A DNA stretch of 16,451 bases from contig JAOUEK010000004.1 of NCBI GenBank assembly GCA_029858755.1, positions 1 to 16,451 on the forward strand, read 5' to 3'. The translations under genes were made by a program, and so were the position numbers. Source of the DNA: Thermoleophilia bacterium (GTDB taxonomy: Bacteria > Actinomycetota > Thermoleophilia > Gaiellales > Gaiellaceae). The notes below the pieces were generated by a model. It was given only the letters and a program-made list of their open reading frames with translations, made no database searches and was not told the origin of the DNA. This document shows positions 11,240 to 16,451 of this stretch, piece after piece. Numbering within the stretch: the first letter of the stretch is position 1; every line of letters starts with the position of its first letter.

Positions 11240-12978
11240 GCTGGCGCGACCTGATGTGCGGCGAGCTCCGCGCGGAGCACGTCGGCTCCACCCTGACGCT
11301 CGCCGGCTGGGTCGACCGGCGGCGCGACCACGGCGGGCTCGTGTTCGTCGACCTGCGCGACCGCAGCGGCGTCAGCCAGCTCGTGATCAACCCCGAGCAT
11401 GCCCCGGAGGCGGCCGAGCGGGCGAAGGAGATCCGCAACGAGTTCGTGGTGCAGGCGCGCGGGGAGGTCGTCGCGCGGTCGCCCGAGACGGTGAACCCGA
11501 GGATGGCGACGGGGGAGGTCGAGCTGCTGGTCGACGAGCTGACGATCGTCTCCCGCTCCACGCCGCTGCCGTTCCAGCTGGACGAGGAAGGCGTCGACGA
11601 GACGCTGCGGCTGCGCTACCGGTGGCTCGACCTGCGCCGGGAGAAGCTGCAGCGCAACCTCCGCCTCCGTGCCCGCATGGTCGGGATCATCCGCCGCCAC
11701 ATGGAGGCGGCCGGCTACCTCGACATCCAGACGCCGATCCTCTACAAGTCGACGCCCGAGGGGGCCCGCGACTTCATCGTGCCGAGCAGGCTGCACAAGG
11801 GACGGTTCTTCGCGCTGCCGCAGAGCCCGCAGATCCTGAAGCAGCTGACCATGATCGCCGGCTTCGACCGCTACTACCAGATCGCGATCTGCTTCCGGGA
11901 CGAGGACCTCCGGGCCGACCGCGTCCAGGAGATCACGCAGCTCGACGTGGAGATGAGCTTCCCAGACCGCGAGGAGCTGTTCGCGACGATGGAGAAGATG
12001 TTCGCCACGATCTGGCGGGAGTGCCTCGGTGTCGAGATCGACTGTCCCTGGCCGCGGATGACCTTCGCCGAGGCCGACCGGCGCTTCGGCACCGACAAGC
12101 CCGACACGCGCTTCGGCCTCGAGCTGGAAGACGCCACGGCGCTTACCCGCGGGTCGGGCTTCGGCGTGTTCGCCTCGGCGGACGCGGTGCGGTTCCTCCG
12201 GCTGCCGCGCACGTACTCCCGGGCCGAGCTCGGCGCGCTCGAGGAGATCGCCAAGGAGCGCGGCGCGAAGGGGCTCGCCTACCTGATCCGCGACGAGGAG
12301 AGCGGCGAGCTGCGCTCCCCGATCACGAAGTTCCTGGCCGAGACCGAGGTCGAGGCGCTAGGGGTGCAGGCGGGGGAGACGCTGCTCTTCGCGGCAGGCT
12401 CGTGGGAGGAGACGTCGAGGGTGCTCGGGCACCTCCGCCTGCACCTGGGCCGGGAGCTCGGGCTGATCGACGACGCGGCGTTCACCTTCCTCTGGGTGAC
12501 GGACTTCCCGATGTTCGAGTGGAGCGAGGACGAGCGGCGCTGGAGCGCGGTGCACCACCCGTTCACGCGCCCGACCGATGAGTGGAGGGAGCGCTTCCAC
12601 GAGGAGCCGGGGAAGGCGCTCGCATACGCCTACGACATCATCGTCAACGGCAACGAGCTGGGCGGCGGGTCGTTCAGGATCCATGAGCCCGACCTCCAGG
12701 CGAGAGTCTTCGACCTGCTGGCGCTGACGGAAGCCCAACAGCGGGCGCAGTTCGGCTTCCTGCTCGACGCGCTCGGGATGGGCGCGCCGCCGCACGGGGG
12801 GATCGCGCTCGGCATCGACCGGATGACGATGGTGCTCGCCGGCGAGCCCAACCTCCGCGACGTGATCGCCTTCCCCAAGAACCAGGCGGGGCTCGACCCG
12901 ATGTCGGGAGCGCCGTCGCCCGTCACCCACGAGCAGCTCGCGGAGCTCGGCATCGCGCTCGTGCAGGAGGAGACGTGA
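11236..12978 (+). CDS. aspS: aspartate-tRNA ligase
   Basis: The 580-aa product is a bacterial-type aspartyl-tRNA synthetase with the large GAD insertion domain. The N-terminal OB-fold anticodon-binding domain has LTLAGWVDRRRDHGGLVFVDLRDRSGVSQLV (about residues 20-50). LRLRYRWLDLRREKLQRNLRLRARM follows, then IQTPILYKSTPEGARDFIVPSRLHKGRFFALPQSPQILKQLTMIAGFDRYYQIAICFRDEDLRADR (motif 2 around 220-229). The GAD domain lies around 290-400. The end has DIIVNGNELGGGSFRIHEPDLQ and GGIALGIDRMTMVLAGEPNLRDVIAFPKN (motif 3, about 521-549). It charges tRNA-Asp. After motif 2 the sequence reads ADRVQEITQLDVEMSF where many orthologs have ADRQPEFTQ. ATG 11236 overlaps the hisS stop; the aspS stop overlaps the next gene's GTG (GTGA). 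Confidence 0.97.
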   Translation: MSWRDLMCGELRAEHVGSTLTLAGWVDRRRDHGGLVFVDLRDRSGVSQLVINPEHAPEAAERAKEIRNEFVVQARGEVVARSPETVNPRMATGEVELLVDELTIVSRSTPLPFQLDEEGVDETLRLRYRWLDLRREKLQRNLRLRARMVGIIRRHMEAAGYLDIQTPILYKSTPEGARDFIVPSRLHKGRFFALPQSPQILKQLTMIAGFDRYYQIAICFRDEDLRADRVQEITQLDVEMSFPDREELFATMEKMFATIWRECLGVEIDCPWPRMTFAEADRRFGTDKPDTRFGLELEDATALTRGSGFGVFASADAVRFLRLPRTYSRAELGALEEIAKERGAKGLAYLIRDEESGELRSPITKFLAETEVEALGVQAGETLLFAAGSWEETSRVLGHLRLHLGRELGLIDDAAFTFLWVTDFPMFEWSEDERRWSAVHHPFTRPTDEWRERFHEEPGKALAYAYDIIVNGNELGGGSFRIHEPDLQARVFDLLALTEAQQRAQFGFLLDALGMGAPPHGGIALGIDRMTMVLAGEPNLRDVIAFPKNQAGLDPMSGAPSPVTHEQLAELGIALVQEET

Positions 12979-13394
12979 CCGCCGCCATCGCCGTGCGCCT
13001 GCTCGTGCTCGCCGCCGTCGCGATGGTCAGCGGGCTCGCCGCGCTCGCCGTCATCCGCGCCACCGACGAGACCGTGGCCGCCGCCGCCGACGGTGCCGTC
13101 GCCCCGGGCGGCTGGTACCAGGCGCTCGCGGCGTCCCGCGGCCCCGCCGGCGACGCGGAGCGGACGTCGTGTGGGCTGATCCTCACCGAGCGCTCGCTGG
13201 GCGTCACCCACCCGGTGCTCCCGTGCGGCGCGAAGCTCGTCGTGCGCTACCGCGGCGAAGCGGTGCTGACCGAGGTGATCGACAACACCCTGGAGAGCTC
13301 CGGCCGGCAGTTCGAGCTCACCGAGGCGCTCGGGCGGCTGATCGGCCTCGACGGCACGCAGCAGGTGCAGTGGCGCTTCGCCACCCCGTCCTGA
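12975..13394 (+). CDS. RlpA-like double-psi beta-barrel protein, membrane-anchored or secreted
   Basis: The 139-aa product starts at GTG 12975, overlapping the aspS stop (GTGA) and preceded by GGAGGAG, so it is translationally coupled to aspS. An N-terminal hydrophobic helix (about residues 6-28) is a signal peptide or anchor. After a short Ala-rich linker comes GGWYQALAASRGPAGDAERTSCGLILTERSLGVTHPVLPCGAKLVVRYRGEAVLTEVIDNTLESSGRQFELTEALGRLIGLDGTQQVQWRF (about 45-135). This is the RlpA-like double-psi beta-barrel fold, with C66 and C84 likely forming a disulfide and D103 at the position of the conserved acidic residue. The usual DRGP is DNTL here, so lytic transglycosylase activity is uncertain. 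It probably binds or acts on peptidoglycan in the cell envelope. Confidence 0.78.
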   Translation: MTAAIAVRLLVLAAVAMVSGLAALAVIRATDETVAAAADGAVAPGGWYQALAASRGPAGDAERTSCGLILTERSLGVTHPVLPCGAKLVVRYRGEAVLTEVIDNTLESSGRQFELTEALGRLIGLDGTQQVQWRFATPS

Positions 13395-13399
13395 GCCGC

Positions 13400-13405
13400 T
13401 AGAGT
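13400..13405 (+). promoter_or_regulatory. -10 box (TAGAGT) for the 6S-like RNA
   Basis: TAGAGT lies just after the RlpA-like gene; a weak TTCGCC hexamer sits 17 bp upstream (13377-13382). Transcription would begin near 13412. The identical hexamer is used before the substrate-binding protein gene. Confidence 0.5.
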
Positions 13406-13576
13406 CAGGGTGCTCGACCCTGTGCGTGGCCCCGGGCCCAATCCGTGAACCAACACGATCACGAAGGGAGCCCGGGTCGGGGAACCGGCCTCGGCCGGCG
13501 CCCCGCACGGCACCCACCTGGGAGCGCAGGTTCGCTTCCGGCCCGGGGCAACACCGGCAGGGTGGAGCACCCTGCG
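13406..13576 (+). ncRNA. ssrS: structured non-coding RNA, probable 6S RNA
   Basis: This gap has no gene but strong structure. A long-range closing helix pairs 13406-13415 with 13565-13574 (10 bp, perfect) and, after one G-G mismatch, 13417-13422 with 13558-13563 (6 bp). Inside, 13423-13426 pairs with 13504-13507, enclosing a hairpin with stem CCCGGGC/GCCCGGG (13431-13437 with 13470-13476) and another, CGGGG...CCGGC-CTCG-GCCGG...CCCCG. The 3' side of the central open region carries a small hairpin ACCTG/CAGGT (13516-13520 with 13527-13531). Closing stem, large central bubble with a 3'-side mini-hairpin, and apical stems over about 170 nt is the architecture of 6S RNA, which sequesters RNA polymerase by mimicking an open promoter. 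Location after hisS-aspS echoes B. subtilis, where as I recall 6S lies close by. No covariance search could be run. Confidence 0.55.
13557..13575 (+). terminator. strong 3' hairpin of the 6S-like RNA (alternative fold)
   Basis: GCAGGGTG (13557-13564) and CACCCTGC (13568-13575) form a perfect 8-bp hairpin with a 3-nt loop, extendable outward through GGC/GCC and ACACC/GGTGT with bulges. It uses the same bases as the long-range closing helix, so the two folds exclude each other. It may be a terminator or a release conformation; no T-run follows. Confidence 0.45.
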
Positions 13577-13580
13577 CCGG

Positions 13581-13617
13581 GTGTGGACGCGCGTGCCCTA
13601 GACGCCCGCGCCCACAC
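13581..13617. terminator. convergent hairpin spanning the glpD stop
   Basis: 13581-13591 pairs with 13607-13617 (11 bp with one mismatch, 15-nt loop containing the glpD stop at 13598-13600). It lies between the plus-strand ncRNA and the minus-strand glpD and could terminate both. No T-run on either side. Confidence 0.4.
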
Positions 13618-15121
13618 GTTCGAGCTCAGCTGCGACGCGCTCCTCGAGCTCCGGCGTGCCGAGCCCGCGGGTGGCGACCGTCGTGCGGCGAAGTAAGACG
13701 TCCTCGACACGAGACGCCCACTCGCGCCGGGCCGCGTAGGAGACCTGAGCCATGATGTCCGGGCCGTCGGGGTGCAGGCGCTCGAGCAGGGAGCGGTCCT
13801 CGGCGGCCGGCTCCAGGACCTCGGCAGCGAGAGCACCGTAGAGGTGCAGCAGGTTGGCCCGCACCGAGGGGTCGACCTCGACCGGCAGCCGGACGTCGTC
13901 CAGGCCGGACGCCCCGGGCAGCGGAAACGGTCGGCGGTCGACACGTCGGAGGCCGAGCTCGCCGCGCAGCCGCTCGAGGACGCCGAGCGCGATGCGCCGG
14001 TACGTGGTCAGCTTGCCGCCCGCCACACTGAGCATGCCACCCGGACCGAACGAGTAGACGGTCTCGCGCCGTGCGCTCACGCTCTCGCCGGGGCCAGCGG
14101 GCAGCACACGCAGCCCTGCCCAGGTCGCCAACACTCCGTCCGGCGGCGCAAGCGTGTCGGGTGCAAGCGCTCGGGCCGCATCGGCGAGGATCTGCTCGAT
14201 GTCGTCGGGCTCGACCGCGACGGTCCCAGGGTCACCCTCGTACTCGGCGTCGGTCGTGCCGAGGAGCAGCATGCCGTACCAGGGTACGGCGAAGGTGACG
14301 CGTACCGGGTCCTGCACGATTGTCAGCGCGGCAGCCCACTCGTCGGCGCGGGGCACGACGGCGTGGACGCCCTTGCTCAGCCGCACCGACCTGCCAGCTC
14401 GCGGCTCCTCCATGCGCCGTACGTGGTCGACCCAAGGTCCGGCGGCGTTGACGACCACGCGTGCGCCCACGGCGATCGTCTGTCCTTCGCAGTGCAGCTC
14501 GGCACCGCAGACGCGGCCCCCGAGCGAGCGAATCGCGACCACCTCTGCGCGGTTGACCACCGCGGCGCCCGCCTCCGACGCCGCGCGCACATTCCCCAGG
14601 CAGAGACGGGCATCGTTCGTCCAGGCGTCGGCGTAGAGGGCACAGGAGCGGAGCCCACGGAGCTCGAGCGGGGGCACCATCCCCCTGGCACGGCCTGGCG
14701 AGACCAGCCAGTTGAGGCGCGACTGCGCGAGCGCCGAATAGAGCAGGATCCCGCTCTGCACGAACGCGGGCCGGTAGGGGCCGCTCTCGTAGAGCGGCAA
14801 CAGGAACGGGAGACGGTGAACGAGGTGGGGTGCGACGACCGTCGACAGCACCCTCCGCTCGAGGTGCGCCTCCCGTACGAGGCGGACGTCGCCGAGCCTG
14901 AGGTAGCGCAGACCTCCGTGTACGAGCTTTGACGACGCGCTCGAGGTCGCACCGCCGAAGTCGCCCCGGTCGACGAGGGCGACGCTCAGACCCGCGCGTG
15001 CCGCGTGCGCGGCGACGCCGGCGCCGATGATGCCGCCTCCGATCACGAGGAGGTCGAAGGTGCGCCCGCCGAGCGCCGTGAGCGCGTCCGAGCGGGCTAG
15101 ACGGGGATCGGGTTCGCCCAC
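13598..15121 (-). CDS. glpD: glycerol-3-phosphate dehydrogenase, FAD-dependent
   Basis: The 507-aa product is a full GlpD/GlpA-type enzyme, oxidising sn-glycerol-3-phosphate to dihydroxyacetone phosphate and passing electrons to quinone at the membrane. DLLVIGGGIIGAGVAAHAARAGLSVALVDRGDFGGATSSASSKLVHGGLRYL (about residues 23-74) holds the GxGxxG FAD site and the family-specific SSxSSKLVHGGLRYL motif. RRVLSTVVAPHLVHRLPFLLPLY, VVVNAAGPWVDHV, VPWYGMLLLGTTDAEYEGDP and SVAGGKLTTYRRIA follow. The C-terminal domain ends with YAARREWASRVEDVLLRRTTVATRG, also conserved. GTG 15121 is used; it lies 25 nt inside the end of the PHP gene, so translation is coupled. No hydrophobic anchor is seen, as expected for a peripheral membrane enzyme. 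It converges on the 6S-like RNA. Confidence 0.95.
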   Translation of the reverse strand: MGEPDPRLARSDALTALGGRTFDLLVIGGGIIGAGVAAHAARAGLSVALVDRGDFGGATSSASSKLVHGGLRYLRLGDVRLVREAHLERRVLSTVVAPHLVHRLPFLLPLYESGPYRPAFVQSGILLYSALAQSRLNWLVSPGRARGMVPPLELRGLRSCALYADAWTNDARLCLGNVRAASEAGAAVVNRAEVVAIRSLGGRVCGAELHCEGQTIAVGARVVVNAAGPWVDHVRRMEEPRAGRSVRLSKGVHAVVPRADEWAAALTIVQDPVRVTFAVPWYGMLLLGTTDAEYEGDPGTVAVEPDDIEQILADAARALAPDTLAPPDGVLATWAGLRVLPAGPGESVSARRETVYSFGPGGMLSVAGGKLTTYRRIALGVLERLRGELGLRRVDRRPFPLPGASGLDDVRLPVEVDPSVRANLLHLYGALAAEVLEPAAEDRSLLERLHPDGPDIMAQVSYAARREWASRVEDVLLRRTTVATRGLGTPELEERVAAELERVGAGV

Positions 15122-16008
15122 GCCTTCCTGCCGGAAACGTCGGTCGCCTCGACCCGCACGTGTCGCGCCCCGTCCGGGATCCGGAGCTTCGCCCGGACGA
15201 CGAGGCCCTCATCGCTCTCCGCAAGCACGTCGCCCCCGTGTCGGTAGCCCAGTCGCCCGGCGTTGACTGCCGCGCCGATCGTCCTTCCCGAGACGAGCAT
15301 GATCGATCGGACCGGGCTGGAGTGCACCTCGACGACGTCCGCCTCCCTCGTCACGTCGTGGATCGCCGGGCCAGAGGAGGCGTAGAAGCAGCCCGACCGC
15401 AGTGCCTCCAGCACCTGCTCGCGCGTCCGCTCCGCGCGAACCCAGGTCCAGGCGTGAACCGAGTCGAAGCCCGGGTGGTGGCTGTCATCGGTCGCGATCG
15501 CCCCGCAGAGGCGCCCGTCCTCGAGCAGCTCGTCCCAGTGGACGGCGGACAGCCCGCGACCGACCTCGAGCTCGCACCCCGCGTTGAAGACCTCGATCCC
15601 GGCGACGGTCTCGGGGAGCTCGAGCGTCCCGGGAGTCGCCCCCGTCCAGTAGGGGTGGGCGAGGAACGCCACACCGCCGGCATCGGTGATCCACTCGGTT
15701 GTCGGCGCGAGCTCGAGCCGCTCGCCGGCCAGCTCTGAGGGGTCGCGTTCGATCCCGAGCCCGAGCACATGGCCGTCCCGATCGCCCGGAAGCAGGCAGT
15801 TCAGCTCCACGCCCGCGAGCACCAGCAACCGGTCGCCGGAGGGTGCCTCGGAGCGGTGCCAATGATCGGTGAGCGCCAGCACGTCGAAGCCGGCGCGCTC
15901 GTAGTGACGGGCGAGCGCGCGCGGTGCGAGCTCGCCGTCCGAGTTGGTCGTGTGGGCATGCAGCGAGCACCGCAACCACGGGCCGTCGGCGTGCCAGGGG
16001 GACTGCAT
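15097..16008 (-). CDS. PHP-domain metal-dependent phosphoesterase
   Basis: The 303-aa product has the metal ligands of the polymerase-and-histidinol-phosphatase (PHP) fold. H17-A-H19-TTNSD24 is motif 1. T47-D48-H49 follows in LALTDHW, E68 in LAGVELN, and H118 in VAFLAHPYW. The last motif is D174/D175-S-H177-H178 in IATDDSHHPG. PHP enzymes of this single-domain type hydrolyse phosphomonoesters or phosphodiesters with a trinuclear metal centre. The C-terminal part (about 220-303) is a beta-rich extension. A TAGGCT -10 box lies exactly 6 nt before ATG 16008, so it is predicted leaderless. It overlaps glpD by 25 nt, suggesting that it releases glycerol-3-phosphate or a related compound for GlpD; that substrate is inference from context. 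Confidence 0.85.
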   Translation of the reverse strand: MQSPWHADGPWLRCSLHAHTTNSDGELAPRALARHYERAGFDVLALTDHWHRSEAPSGDRLLVLAGVELNCLLPGDRDGHVLGLGIERDPSELAGERLELAPTTEWITDAGGVAFLAHPYWTGATPGTLELPETVAGIEVFNAGCELEVGRGLSAVHWDELLEDGRLCGAIATDDSHHPGFDSVHAWTWVRAERTREQVLEALRSGCFYASSGPAIHDVTREADVVEVHSSPVRSIMLVSGRTIGAAVNAGRLGYRHGGDVLAESDEGLVVRAKLRIPDGARHVRVEATDVSGRKAWANPIPV

Positions 16009-16014
16009 TGGAAG

Positions 16015-16020
16015 AGCCTA
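16015..16020 (-). promoter_or_regulatory. -10 box (TAGGCT), leaderless, for the PHP-glpD operon
   Basis: TAGGCT on the minus strand (16020 to 16015), 6 nt before ATG 16008. It directly abuts the -35 hexamer of the divergent promoter at 16021. Confidence 0.65.
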
Positions 16021-16049
16021 TTGCAGTCCGGGGCGTCGGCTCGTAGAGT
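16021..16049 (+). promoter_or_regulatory. sigma-70-type promoter TTGCAG-17 bp-TAGAGT
   Basis: TTGCAG (16021-16026) and TAGAGT (16044-16049) with the optimal 17-bp spacer. It is the only clear two-box promoter in the window, giving a leader of about 27 nt with a strong Shine-Dalgarno (GGAAGGAG, 16068-16075). Confidence 0.7.
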
Positions 16050-16082
16050 CGATCCGCCACCAAGCCAGGAAGGAGATCTCAC

Positions 16083-16451
16083 GTGGAGGACTTCCAAGAG
16101 CAGGAATACGAGTTCCTGCGCAGACTCGAGGAAGAGCGCCTCGACCGCCGCAGGCTGCTCAAGCGTGGCCTGGCCGCCGGCGTCGGGCTGACGATCCTCA
16201 CGACGCCGGCGTCGGCACTCGCCGCGCGCAAGCGCGCGCTCAAGGACCCGCCCATGCTCGGGCGGACGATCACGCTCAAGGAGTTCGTCGCGGAGGCGAA
16301 GAAGGAAGGCCGCCTCAACGTGATCGCGCTCCCGCCGGACTGGGCGAACTACGGCGAGATCATCAGCACGTTCTCCAAGAAGTTCGGGATCCCGATCACC
16401 AGCGATAACCCCGACGGCAGCTCGGCGCAGGAGAACCAGGCCGTCCGGTCG
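16083..16451 (+). CDS. Tat-exported ABC transporter substrate-binding protein, N-terminal part
   Basis: The frame from GTG 16083 stays open to the window edge (123 codons), so the gene is cut off. GGAAGGAG (16068-16075) sits 7 nt before the GTG. The N-terminus is acidic and charged (MEDFQEQEYEFLRRLEEERL), then D21-R-R-R-L-L-K27 fits the twin-arginine motif S/T-R-R-x-F-L-K. A hydrophobic stretch (G29-T41) and an Ala-rich cleavage region (PASALAA, 42-48) follow. The mature part begins TITLKEFVAEAKKEGRLNVIALPPDWANYGEIISTFSKKFGIPITSDNPDGSSAQE, as in extracellular binding proteins of the spermidine/putrescine/iron-type ABC importers. The true substrate is unknown; the divergent PHP-glpD operon hints at a phosphorylated glycerol compound. 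Export folded via Tat is typical of such actinobacterial binding proteins. Confidence 0.85.
   Translation, partial: MEDFQEQEYEFLRRLEEERLDRRRLLKRGLAAGVGLTILTTPASALAARKRALKDPPMLGRTITLKEFVAEAKKEGRLNVIALPPDWANYGEIISTFSKKFGIPITSDNPDGSSAQENQAVRS

Noticed and set aside
13406-13597. Riboswitch or T-box interpretation of the structured gap
   Set aside because: No gene lies downstream on the plus strand, and on the minus strand the region lies after glpD, so a cis-acting leader makes no sense there.
1-16451. CRISPR array, insertion sequence, prophage or toxin-antitoxin module
   Set aside because: No regularly spaced repeats, no transposase or integrase motifs, no terminal inverted repeats and no target-site duplications were seen. 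The two tRNA genes lack adjacent integrase or attachment-site duplications.

Overview
The window is about 70% GC and densely coded, mostly with C- or G-ending codons. Many genes start at GTG, and a promoter -10 element of the type TA(G/C)NNT often sits only 6-8 nt before the start codon, so those mRNAs would be leaderless. Gene content (Tat-exported ABC substrate-binding protein, RlpA-like protein, DUF4386 and SRPBCC proteins, bacterial-type hisS/aspS) and style fit a high-GC actinobacterium, most likely a deep-branching Thermoleophilia-type lineage (Gaiellales/Solirubrobacterales). That placement is inference. I see no insertion sequence, prophage, CRISPR array or clear sign of recent transfer: this is ordinary chromosomal sequence.

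Layout. 1-1342 (+): tail of a DUF4386-like membrane protein, an SRPBCC-fold protein, and an overlapping small membrane protein. 1466-1592 (-): tRNA-Glu(CTC) with a terminator hairpin. 1648-2313 (+): a nitroreductase-fold flavoprotein closely resembling iodotyrosine deiodinase. 2324-3229 (-): a 74-aa hypothetical protein and a secreted lysozyme-like/transglycosylase-like protein. 3402-3519 (-): tRNA-Gln(CTG) with terminator and promoter. 3555-5149 (-): a six-helix membrane protein overlapping by 4 nt an HD-superfamily protein whose HD dyad reads HC. 5208-5813 (-): a uracil-DNA glycosylase, divergent from 5831-8813 (+), a histidine-degradation cluster (glutamate formimidoyltransferase, small membrane protein, urocanate hydratase). 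8818-13394 (+): a small membrane protein, an MBL-fold hydrolase, hisS, aspS and an RlpA-like protein. 13406-13576 (+): a structured non-coding RNA, probably 6S RNA. 13598-16008 (-): glycerol-3-phosphate dehydrogenase translationally coupled to a PHP phosphoesterase. 16083-end (+): a Tat-exported ABC substrate-binding protein, cut by the window edge.

How the genes work together. FtcD-like transferase and HutU belong to histidine catabolism (urocanate to imidazolone propionate; formimidoyl group to tetrahydrofolate). hisS-aspS is a translation unit with its own internal aspS promoter. The PHP protein, GlpD and the divergent substrate-binding protein may form a uptake-hydrolysis-oxidation route for a phosphorylated glycerol compound, but this rests on context only.

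The most notable observations are regulatory rather than a new gene system. They are: a recurrent leaderless TA(G/C)NNT-N6-start arrangement on both strands; a near-symmetric bidirectional promoter in which two -10 elements overlap and serve two leaderless genes 17 nt apart; two genes whose best start is CTG; a 10-codon leaderless upstream ORF joined by GTGA to a hut-linked membrane protein; and the 6S-like RNA.
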